From Mycobacterium sp. PSTR-4-N (GTDB taxonomy: Bacteria > Actinomycetota > Actinomycetes > Mycobacteriales > Mycobacteriaceae): DNA of 64,000 nt. Positions 41,675-50,300 of the stretch are shown piece after piece (the first letter of the stretch is position 1; the number at the start of each line of letters is the position of its first letter). The DNA lies in assembly GCF_022348085.1 (NCBI RefSeq), contig NZ_JAKRFN010000029.1:1-64000 (forward strand), read 5' to 3'. Made by a program: the position numbers and the translations under genes. The notes beneath the pieces were generated by a model, which made no database searches, was not told where the DNA came from, and saw only the letters and a list, made by a program, of their open reading frames with translations.

Positions 41675-42481
41675 ATGACTGACAGCCGGCTGGGGGCCGA
41701 TACCGTGTCGCTGAGCTACGGCGACACCGCGATCGTCACCGACCTCACCCTCGCGATCCCCGACGGTCGCATCACGATGATCGTCGGTCCGAACGCGTGC
41801 GGAAAATCCACGCTGCTGCGCGGATTGGCGCGGCTGCTGCGCCCGGCTGCCGGCCGGGTGCTGCTCGACGGCTCCGACATCGCCGGCATGCACACCAAGG
41901 AGGTCGCCCGCCGGCTGGGCCTGCTCCCCCAGACGTCGATCGCACCGGAGGGCATCACGGTCGCCGACCTGGTGGCCCGTGGTCGCTTCCCCCACCAGAA
42001 GTTGTTGCGGCAGTGGTCGGTTGACGACGAGAAGGCCGTCAACGAGGCGATGACGCTGACCGGAGTGAGCGAGCTGGCCGACCGGCTCGTCGACGAGCTG
42101 TCCGGGGGGCAGCGGCAACGGGTCTGGGTCGCGATGGTGCTGGCGCAGCAGACCCCCGTCCTGCTCCTCGACGAACCAACCACCTACCTCGACATCGCCC
42201 ACCAGGTCGAACTGCTCGATCTGTTCGCGATGCTCAACCGATCCCACGGCCACACGGTGGTGGCCGTCCTGCACGACCTCAACCACGCGTGCCGGTACGC
42301 CGACGAGATCGTCGTGATGAAAGCGGGTCGCATCGTCGATCACGGGAATCCGCGCATCGTGGTGACCGCAGAGCTGATCGCCGAGGTCTACGGGTTGTCC
42401 TGTCAGATCATCGACGACCCGCAGACCGGCACGCCCCTGATCGTGCCGCGTGCCTCGCCCTACCTCACGGTCGATCGGTGA
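41675..42481 (+). CDS. fxuB: Siderophore importer ATPase (FepC-like)
   Basis: A 268-residue ABC ATPase of the FecE/FepC group. Walker A is GPNACGKST, Q-loop GLLPQTSIAPEGIT, signature LSGGQRQRVWVAMVL, Walker B VLLLDEPTTYLDIAHQ and the switch His is in VLHDLNHACRYAD. It powers the two permeases. Start ATG 41675 is 3 bp after the permease stop. Its last 17 bp overlap the convergent formyltransferase gene, so both stop codons lie inside the other gene. In M. smegmatis the FepC homologue is, as I recall, FxuB. Confidence 0.9.
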   Translation: MTDSRLGADTVSLSYGDTAIVTDLTLAIPDGRITMIVGPNACGKSTLLRGLARLLRPAAGRVLLDGSDIAGMHTKEVARRLGLLPQTSIAPEGITVADLVARGRFPHQKLLRQWSVDDEKAVNEAMTLTGVSELADRLVDELSGGQRQRVWVAMVLAQQTPVLLLDEPTTYLDIAHQVELLDLFAMLNRSHGHTVVAVLHDLNHACRYADEIVVMKAGRIVDHGNPRIVVTAELIAEVYGLSCQIIDDPQTGTPLIVPRASPYLTVDR

Positions 42482-43409
42482 GGTATCCCCCGCCCCGGCC
42501 GAAGAAGTCCAGCGCGCGATGATTCACGCCGTCGTCGGTGCGCACCACGTCGATCACCAGACCTCGGGACCGCCCGCGATAGGCCTCGGCGCCGGCGACG
42601 ACGACCATGCCGCCGTCCTCTTCTATGAACACCCGCCCCGGCATGCCGCCGTACACACACTGCGACACATGAGACGAGATCACACGCAGTCGCTGCCCGC
42701 GAAAGAAGGTGTAGGCGTTGGGGTATGGGTCCGACAGTGCCCGCACGAAGCGTTCGATGTCGGCGGCCGGCCACCGCCAGTCGATCAGGCTGTCCTGCTC
42801 GGTGCGTTTGTGGAAGAAAGTGCGCTCCGCGAGGTTCTGCGGCACCGGTTCCACACTCTGATGCTCCAGCCCGTCGAGTGCGGCGTCGAGAACCTCGGGC
42901 ACCAGATCGAGGGTGTCGTAGACCAGGCTGGTACCGGTGCTCGCCGGCGTGATCTCGACGGCACGCTGCACCAGCACCGCTCCGGTGTCCAATTCGTCGT
43001 CCATCAGGTGCGCGGTCAACCCGGTGTGCGTGGCGCCGCTGATCAGCGACCAGATGACCGGCGAGAAGCCGGTGAATCGCGGCAACAGCGAGTCGTGCAG
43101 ATTCACCGTCCCCAGCCGCGGGATGGCGAACAGCTCGCGCGGCAGCTTCGTGCGCCAGTTGTTGGCCACCATGACGTCGGGGGCGACGGCGCGCACCCGA
43201 TCGATCAACGCCGCGTCGGGACGTTTCGCCAGGTGTACGTCTATTCCCTCGCTGCGCGCCAGATCCTCCACGGAGTCCGCCCAAATCGATTCGTAGGCAT
43301 GCTCACTCGTCGGATGCGTCACCACCAGTTCGACGTCGTGGCGCGACTTGAGCAGCGCCTGCAGGGTGCGATGGCCCCACGTCTGATATCCGAACATGAC
43401 CACGCGCAC
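42465..43409 (-). CDS. fxbA: Formyltransferase for the exochelin starter residue (FxbA-like)
   Basis: A 314-residue enzyme of the 10-formyltetrahydrofolate-dependent formyltransferase family. The fold marker is NLHDSLLPRFTGFSPVIW, holding the Asn-His pair and the folate loop; the catalytic Asp is in HLMDDELDTGAVL. The C-terminal half resembles the FMT_C domain (FFHKRTEQDSLIDWRW). In M. smegmatis FxbA is required for exochelin synthesis and is thought to formylate N5-hydroxyornithine. GTG 43409 is chosen because GGGAGG lies 6 bp upstream; the frame extends ten codons further. It diverges from mbtH across an IdeR box. Confidence 0.9.
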   Translation of the reverse strand: MRVVMFGYQTWGHRTLQALLKSRHDVELVVTHPTSEHAYESIWADSVEDLARSEGIDVHLAKRPDAALIDRVRAVAPDVMVANNWRTKLPRELFAIPRLGTVNLHDSLLPRFTGFSPVIWSLISGATHTGLTAHLMDDELDTGAVLVQRAVEITPASTGTSLVYDTLDLVPEVLDAALDGLEHQSVEPVPQNLAERTFFHKRTEQDSLIDWRWPAADIERFVRALSDPYPNAYTFFRGQRLRVISSHVSQCVYGGMPGRVFIEEDGGMVVVAGAEAYRGRSRGLVIDVVRTDDGVNHRALDFFGRGGGYLTDRP

Positions 43410-43449
43410 GACGAACCTCCCGTATCCCGGCCGACCCACTGTAGGTGCC

Positions 43450-43468
43450 TATGGTTAGCCTAACCTTT
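43450..43468. promoter_or_regulatory. IdeR iron box between fxbA and the mbtH-exporter-NRPS operon
   Basis: TATGGTTAGCCTAACCTTT matches 15 of 19 bases of the IdeR consensus, with a perfect 13 bp core GGTTAGCCTAACC. It lies 41 bp from the fxbA start on one side and 83 bp from the mbtH start on the other. It can repress both divergent transcripts when iron is plentiful. Confidence 0.88.
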
Positions 43469-43550
43469 GATAGCATCCCGACGGTGCGTTCCCCGCACCC
43501 TGCCGCGCGGGACCGACGCCCACGGGATCTTCGCAGAGAGAGAGAACACG

Positions 43551-43790
43551 TTGTCCAGCAATCCTTTCGACGATCCGAACGGCCGCTTCGTGGTCCTGAT
43601 CAACGACGAAGAGCAGTATTCGCTGTGGCCGACGTTCGCTGAGGTGCCCGCCGGATGGCGCACCGTGTTCGGCGGGCCCGACGGCACCGATCGGGACAGC
43701 GCGCTGCGCTACGTCGAGGAGAACTGGACCGACATGCGGCCGAAATCGTTGCGGGAGCAGATGGACCGCGCCGGGTCCGCGCAGGCGTGA
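43551..43790 (+). CDS. MbtH-family NRPS accessory protein
   Basis: A 79-residue MbtH-like protein, which binds adenylation domains and is needed for their folding or activity. The family core is complete: NPFDDPNGRFVVLINDEEQ is preceded by SS, then YSLWPTFAEVPAGWR and NWTDMRPKSLREQ. The TTG start at 43551 is preceded by a purine-rich AGAGAGAGA; the frame is open upstream to 43467 but those residues are not MbtH-like. Its stop overlaps the first exporter gene (GTGA). First gene of the biosynthetic operon, under the iron box. Confidence 0.9.
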   Translation: MSSNPFDDPNGRFVVLINDEEQYSLWPTFAEVPAGWRTVFGGPDGTDRDSALRYVEENWTDMRPKSLREQMDRAGSAQA

Positions 43791-45487
43791 GCACGCCGTC
43801 GACGGACGGCTGGTCGGGATCGGTGGTCCTGCGCCGCGCCGTCACGCGGCAGCGCACGCGGCTGGCCGCGGGGTCCGTACTCATCGCCGCCCACCAGCTC
43901 TGCGAAGTCGCCGTCCCGATCCTGATCGGCGTCATCGTCGACCGCGCCGTGGCGACCGGCTCGGTCGCCGCCATCGTCACCTGGATCGCGGCACTGGCCG
44001 CACTGTTCGTGGTCCTGACGATCGTCTACCGCTTCGGTGCCCGCATGTTGATGGCGGCGATCGCCCAGGAGGGTCACCTGCTGCGCGTCGAGCTGTGCCG
44101 GCGAATCCTGGATCCGCGCGGCATGGTCACGACATACCAAGCGGGAGAACTGCTGTCGATCTCGTCCACCGACGCCGAGGAAACCGCGTATCTGCTCGAC
44201 TACGTCCCCCGGATGGTCGGCGCGGCGGTCGCCACCGTCGCCTGCGGCGCCGTCTTGCTCCACATCGACGCACCGCTGGGTGTCATGGTCCTCGTCGGTG
44301 TGCCGGTGGTGATGATCGGTCTGCAGCTCACGGCGCCGATCATCGCCCGTCGCGTCGAGGAGCAGCAGTCACAGATCGGCCGCGCGACCGCGCTGGCCAC
44401 CGACCTCATCAGTGGGCAGCGCCCCCTGCAGGGCATCGGTGCGCAGCGCCATGCCGCGGACCGATACCGGGTCGCGAGCCGGCGCTCCCTGGCCGCGACG
44501 CTGCACGCGTCCCGGATGGAGAGCGCGCACGCGGGGGCGGCCGCCGCCGCGGGGGCGCTCAGCGCGATGGCGGTCGCGGTGGCAGCCGCGTACTTCGCTC
44601 TCGCCGGTGATCTCACCCTCGGCCAGCTGATCACCGTGATCGGGCTCGCGCAGTTCCTGGCCGAGCCCTTCGCCGTGCTCGCCACCCTGCCGAGCTCGGT
44701 GGCCGAGGCACGCGCCTCGGCCAACCGGGTCGCCGACGTACTGTCCGCCCCCGCGCGTCGTCGTGCCGAGCCAACGTCGCAGGCTCTGGACGCAATCGAC
44801 GGCCCCGTGCTGGACGTCCTCGACGAGTCCGGACACCTGACCTTCTGCGCGCAACCCGGCGAGATGGTGGCGGTGCTGGCCGCCGACCCCCGCGACGCGG
44901 TGACGCTGATCGACGCGATGGCCGAGCGCGACCGCGCCGCCGGCCTGACCGTACGCATCGGAGGCCGTACCCTGCAGGACATCCCGTACGGGCAACGCCG
45001 TCGGATCCTGATCGTCGAAGCGCACCGCGGCGATCTGTTCAGCGGCACACTGGAATCCAATCTCACGATGTCGGGCGCCGACGCGGATGCGATCGCCGCG
45101 GCACTGATCGCCTCGTGTGCCCTCGACGTGGTCGAACAGCATGCCGACGGGCTCGGCCACCGCGTGATCGAGCGGGGCGCCAGCCTGTCGGGTGGGCAGC
45201 GCCAGCGGTTGACGCTGGCCCGGGCGCTGGCCGCCGACCCCGACGTGCTGGTGCTCCACGATCCGACCACCGCCGTCGACGCCGTCACCGAACAGGCGAT
45301 CGCGGAAGGCATTCGCACCCTGCGGGTCGCGCGCAATCGCGCCACGATCGTGTTCACCACCAGCCCGGCCCTGCTCGCCGCGGCTGACCGGGTGATCGTC
45401 GTCGACGGCGGCCGGGTCCGGGGGGAAGGCACGCACGACATCCTCGTCGACTCCGACGACGGATACCGGGAGCTGGTGCAGCGATGA
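43787..45487 (+). CDS. exiT: ABC exporter subunit with degenerate ATP site (ExiT-like, first half)
   Basis: A 566-residue ABC half-exporter with six membrane helices in residues about 20-310 and a C-terminal nucleotide-binding domain. The Walker A is destroyed (VLAADPRDAV where GxxGxGKST is expected, near residue 360). Walker B ends LHDPTTAVD, so the catalytic Glu is missing, and the switch His is gone (FTTSPALL). The signature LSGGQRQRLTL near residue 467 is perfect. It should pair with the next gene product, supplying the signature for that subunit's ATP site. GTG 43787 overlaps the mbtH stop. Likely role: exochelin export. Confidence 0.87.
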   Translation: MSTPSTDGWSGSVVLRRAVTRQRTRLAAGSVLIAAHQLCEVAVPILIGVIVDRAVATGSVAAIVTWIAALAALFVVLTIVYRFGARMLMAAIAQEGHLLRVELCRRILDPRGMVTTYQAGELLSISSTDAEETAYLLDYVPRMVGAAVATVACGAVLLHIDAPLGVMVLVGVPVVMIGLQLTAPIIARRVEEQQSQIGRATALATDLISGQRPLQGIGAQRHAADRYRVASRRSLAATLHASRMESAHAGAAAAAGALSAMAVAVAAAYFALAGDLTLGQLITVIGLAQFLAEPFAVLATLPSSVAEARASANRVADVLSAPARRRAEPTSQALDAIDGPVLDVLDESGHLTFCAQPGEMVAVLAADPRDAVTLIDAMAERDRAAGLTVRIGGRTLQDIPYGQRRRILIVEAHRGDLFSGTLESNLTMSGADADAIAAALIASCALDVVEQHADGLGHRVIERGASLSGGQRQRLTLARALAADPDVLVLHDPTTAVDAVTEQAIAEGIRTLRVARNRATIVFTTSPALLAAADRVIVVDGGRVRGEGTHDILVDSDDGYRELVQR

Positions 45488-47256
45488 CCATCAGCACGTC
45501 AACGACGCCCCCGGTGCTGCCCGTCGCCTCGATGCGTCGAACGTGGGGATGGCTGCGCGCCGAAGCGCGCAACCGCAAGAGCGCAAGTGCCACCGCGCTC
45601 GTGGTCGGGCTGGCCGCTGCGGCGGCGTCGACCGTGCCGATCTACTTGCTGGGCTCACTGATCGACCGCATCGACGACGGACGCTCCGCCGGGCTGGTCG
45701 GGCTGGCCGTGGTGATCGGGGTGAGTGCAGTGATCGGCGGGCTCGGGACGGGCCTGTCGACGTACCTGATCGCGCGTCTCGGCGAGTCGGCCGTCGCGGA
45801 CCTGCGCGAGGACGTTCTCCGCCATTCCCTGGGTCTGCCGGCGACGACGATCGAGGAGAGCGGCCGCGGCGATCTGCTCTCGCGGGTCGGTGCCGACGTC
45901 GCGGCCGTCGCCAAGGCCGTGTCCCAGGTCCTGCCCGACATGCTCAACGCGTTCTTCCTCGGCATCGTCACCGTGGTCGGGATGGCGGGCATCGACTGGC
46001 GGCTGGGTCTGGCCGGCGCACTGTGCGTTCCGGCCTATGTCGCCGGATTGCTGTGGTACCTGCCCCGGTCCGCGCCGCTGTATGCGCAACAACGCATCGC
46101 GCTCGCCGAACGCGCCCAGGCCACCGTCGAATCCATCCAAGGCGCCCGCACCATCGACGCCTACGAGGTTCACGCCGAGCACCTGCGCGGCATCGAGAAC
46201 GCCTCAGCGCGGGCCCGCGACTGCGAGGTCACGGTCTTCGGTCTGTTCACCCGATTCGTCGGGCGGGTCAACCGTGCCGAATTCATAGGCCTGGCAGCCA
46301 CTTTGGTGGTCGGCTTTCTCCTGGTCCGCAGCGGCGCCGTCACGGTGGGACAGACCACCGCCGCGGCGCTATTGTTCCACCGCCTGTTCAACCCGATCGG
46401 GCTGATGATGTACAACTTCGACGAGATCCAGGCGGGTGCCGCATGCCTTGCCCGTCTCGTCGGCGTGCTCGACCTGCGGCCGATGGCCACCGATGCGCCG
46501 CCGCCACCGACGGCCGAGCCCCCCTCGGCCGACGTGGAGGTGCGCCACGTGTCGTTCCGGTACGGCTCCGGTCCGATCGTCCTGCAGGACGTATCGCTCT
46601 CGATCCCGGCCGGGACCCGGTGCGCGCTGGTGGGCACCACCGGCGCAGGTAAGAGCACCCTGGCCGCGGTGATCGCGGGGTCGTTCGTGCCGAATGAAGG
46701 GCAGACCCTGATCGGCGGTGTGAGCGTCGCCGAGATCGCCGAGGACCGACTCCGCCACTGGGTGGCCACGGTCACCCAGGAGGTGCACGTGTTCTCGGGA
46801 ACCATCGGAGACGACCTGCGCCTGGCCGACCCGCAGGCACCCCGTGAACGGTTGCTCGACGCCCTCGACCGGGTGGGCGCCCGGGACTGGGTTGAGAGCC
46901 TGGACGACGGTTTGGACACCCTCGTCGGCGAGCACGGCATCGATCTGACCGCGGCGCAGGCGCAGCATCTGGCGCTGGCGCGGCTCGTCCTCGCCGACCC
47001 GCGCGTCGTCGTTCTCGACGAGGCCACCGCCGAAGCGGGCAGTGCCGCCGCCGGCGAGCTGGACGCGGCGGCATTGGCCGCCACCGAAGGCCGCACCACT
47101 CTCGTTGTCGCTCATCGTCTTTCCCAAGCCACCACCGCCGACCAGATCTTGGTGATGGACGGTGGGCGCATCGTCGAACGCGGCACCCATGACGCATTGC
47201 TGGAGCACGACGGTCGCTACGCCCGGCTCTGGCGCGCCTGGCGCGCGCACAGCTAG
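45484..47256 (+). CDS. exiT: ABC exporter subunit with intact Walker motifs (ExiT-like, second half)
   Basis: A 590-residue ABC half-exporter. Six membrane helices lie in residues about 30-300. Its nucleotide-binding domain has a canonical Walker A (GTTGAGKST near residue 385), Walker B VVVLDEATAEAG and switch His in VVAHRLSQ. The signature is degenerate: LTAAQAQHLAL where LSGGQ is expected (near residue 490). It complements the upstream subunit exactly, giving one working and one dead ATP site. ATG 45484 overlaps that gene's stop (ATGA). The NRPS follows after 61 bp. M. smegmatis ExiT carries both halves as I recall, so the symbol is used for each. Confidence 0.88.
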   Translation: MTISTSTTPPVLPVASMRRTWGWLRAEARNRKSASATALVVGLAAAAASTVPIYLLGSLIDRIDDGRSAGLVGLAVVIGVSAVIGGLGTGLSTYLIARLGESAVADLREDVLRHSLGLPATTIEESGRGDLLSRVGADVAAVAKAVSQVLPDMLNAFFLGIVTVVGMAGIDWRLGLAGALCVPAYVAGLLWYLPRSAPLYAQQRIALAERAQATVESIQGARTIDAYEVHAEHLRGIENASARARDCEVTVFGLFTRFVGRVNRAEFIGLAATLVVGFLLVRSGAVTVGQTTAAALLFHRLFNPIGLMMYNFDEIQAGAACLARLVGVLDLRPMATDAPPPPTAEPPSADVEVRHVSFRYGSGPIVLQDVSLSIPAGTRCALVGTTGAGKSTLAAVIAGSFVPNEGQTLIGGVSVAEIAEDRLRHWVATVTQEVHVFSGTIGDDLRLADPQAPRERLLDALDRVGARDWVESLDDGLDTLVGEHGIDLTAAQAQHLALARLVLADPRVVVLDEATAEAGSAAAGELDAAALAATEGRTTLVVAHRLSQATTADQILVMDGGRIVERGTHDALLEHDGRYARLWRAWRAHS

Positions 47257-47317
47257 ACCGCCCACCCGCCCCGCGGCCATTTCCCGCCCACCCCCCGACC
47301 GAGAAGAGGTTTGCCTC

Positions 47318-50300
47318 GTGACCGCCGAGTCGCTGGACGTCGTCGATCTGCTCGACCGGTGGAACAACCACTCGACGCCCGATCGGCGCACGACCGTGCC
47401 CGCGCTGCTCGCGGCGCGGTGGGGACAGACCCCCGACGCCGTGGCGATCGTCGACGGCACCCGGCGGCTGACGTACCGCGAGCTCGAAACCCGGGTCGCT
47501 CAGCTGGCGCGCACGCTGATCACTCGCGGCTTCAATACCGAAGACGTTGTCGCGGTGGGCCTCCCGCGGTCAGCGGAGATGGTGGTCGGCGTGCTCGCTG
47601 CCATGGTGGCCGGTACCGCGTTCGTCCCCGTCGATCCCGCGTGGCCGGCACATCGCCGGCGGCAGGTGCTGGCCGACGCCGGCGTGCGGTGCGCCCTCAT
47701 CACGCCCACCGACGCAAGCGACTGGGACGTCGACACCGTCGCGGTCGATCTCGACGAGTGGCGACTGGCCACTGAGCCGGCCACCGTGCCGGAGGTGCAG
47801 ATACTGCCAGGAGCGCTCGCCTACGTGATCTTCACGTCAGGATCGACGGGCACACCCAAGGGCGCGATGATCCGCCACGAGGCGATCGCCGAGCGGCTGC
47901 TCTGGCAACGCGACCATGTCCTCGGCTTCGGCCGTGACGACGCCTCGCTGTTCAAAGCCCCTCTGTCGTTCGACATTTCGGTCAACGAGATCCTGCTGCC
48001 GCTGATCAGTGGCGGCCGTGTCGTGATCGCCGCGCCGGACGCCGAGAAGGATCCGGAGTACCTGCTCGGGCTCATCGCCGCTGAGCGGGTCACGTTCGTG
48101 TACCTGGTGTCCTCAATGCTGGACACGCTGCTCGAACTCGACCGGATCGCCATCGCCGACGGCGCTCCCGGCGCGTTGGCATCGCTGCGGCACGTGTGGT
48201 GCGGCGGCGAGGTTCTGACACCCGGTCTGTTCGCCCGGTTCCGGCGCCAGCTCGACACCACGCTCTATCACGGGTACGGACCGGCCGAGGCGACCATCGG
48301 TGTCTCGCATGTGATCTATCGCGAGACCGCCGAGCGGATCGCGACCTCGATCGGGCGGCCCAACCCCCACACCCAGCTCTACGTCCTCGACGACGCGCTG
48401 CGACCGGTCCCGCCCGGTGTCGGCGGCGAGCTCTACGCCGCGGGATTCCTGCTGGGCCGCGGTTATGTCAACGCATCCGCGATGACCGCATCCCGCTTCA
48501 TCGCGAACCCGTTCGATGCCGACGGGACACGCATGTACCGCACCGGAGACCTGGCGCGGTGGACCGAGGACGGCACTCTCGAATTCCTCGGCCGCGCCGA
48601 CAACCAGGTCAAGATCCGCGGTCGCCGCATCGAACTCGAGGAAATCGAGGCCCACCTCGCCGACCATCCCGCGGTGCGACGCGCCGTCGTCACGGTGCAC
48701 CGGCAGGGCACCGCGGACCGGCTCGTCGGATATCTGCTCGCCGCACCGGGGGTGGCGAACGACCCGACGCTGCACGACGACATCCGGCGATGGGCGCTGT
48801 CCCGGCTCCCCGAGTACATGGTGCCCACCGATTTCGTCGCGCTCGATGCGATCCCGCTGACTGCCAACGGGAAAACCGACCGTGCGGCGCTGCCGGCCCC
48901 GCCGGTACCCCAGGGCGTTCAGCAGGGGCGGGCACCCCGGAACACGCGGGAAGAGGTGCTGTGCCGGGCGTTCGCCGAGGCCCTCGAACTCGAGGAAGCT
49001 GGAATCGGCATCGACGATGACTTCTTCGGTCTCGGCGGTGACAGCATCGTCGCGATCCGTGTCGTCGGGCGGGTGCGGGCCCTGGGATTCTCGCTGCGAC
49101 CCCGCGACATGTTCGCCCACCGCACCGTGGCCGCGCTCGCACCCCTTCTCGTCGACGCCGCACCGGTGCCCGCGGACCGGAAGCCGATCGACACGACCGG
49201 GCCCGTGCCGGCAACGCCGATCCTGAGGTGGCTCGACGAGATGGCCGCGACCGGCGGTGGATCGACGATGCATGGCTTCTATCAGGGCATGTCGTTGATC
49301 GCACCGCCCGATCTGGACGGACCCACGGTGCGGCGGCTGGTCGACGCGGTGGTGGCCCGCCACCCCGTGCTGTGGGCCTCGACACCGGGACCGGCTGCGG
49401 AGCTGGAGATCCCGAGCGGGCCGCCCGAGACCCCGCTTCTCACCGGCGCACTGGCCGATGGCGTCCCGGCTATGCGTGACCGCCTGGTCGAGTGCCTCGA
49501 CCCCGCTGCCGGCATCGTGGTGGCGGTCGGCTGGCTCGCCGCCGACTCTGGTCGGGGTCGGCTCGTCGTGGTCGCACACCACGTCGTCGTCGACGGCATC
49601 TCGCTGCGCATTCTGGCCGACGACTTCGCCGCCGCCCACCGTCAACTCGCCGCCGGCGACGAGCCCACCCTGCCGCCGACCCGTACCGCGTTCCGGTCGT
49701 GGGCCACACACCTCGCCGACGCCACGGCCGAAGGGGTGTTCGACGACGATCGCGCGTACTGGCGCGATGCCGTACGCGCCGAGACACAGTGGTCGGCTGC
49801 CTCGCTCGATCCGGTCCGCGACACCGTGGCCACCGAGTCGAGCCTCACGGTCGCGCTGTCGTCTGCGGCCACCGAGGCGGTGCTGTCCGCGGTACCCGAA
49901 CGCATCCACGGCCATGTCAACGACGCCTTGGTGGCCGCGCTGTACCTCGCGGTGCGCGCCTGGCTCGCCGACCGTGGCGTCGACGACCCCGAGGCGCTCA
50001 CGATCGAGATGGAGGGGCACGGCCGCGAGACCGGCCGAATCGGCGACATCGACCTCTCCGACACCGTCGGCTGGTTCACGACACTGTACCCGGTGCTGCT
50101 GCGCGACAACGGAACTGACTGGCGCAGCGCGCTGGCCGGCGGGCCCGCGCTCGGAGCGGCCGTGCGCACGATCAAGGACCAGCTGCGCGCCGTTCCCTCG
50201 CATGGCCTGAGCTACGGCGTGCTGCGTCACCTCCGGGGTGCCACCGACCTGGCCACCGCTCCGCAGGTGCTGTTCAACTACCTCGGCCGCTTCGACGCGG

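Noticed and set aside
45480..45490. Frameshift splitting a single ExiT gene
   Set aside because: The two halves join by a normal ATGA overlap, each has a full six-helix plus ATPase layout, and the second has a natural start, so two subunits are more likely than an error.
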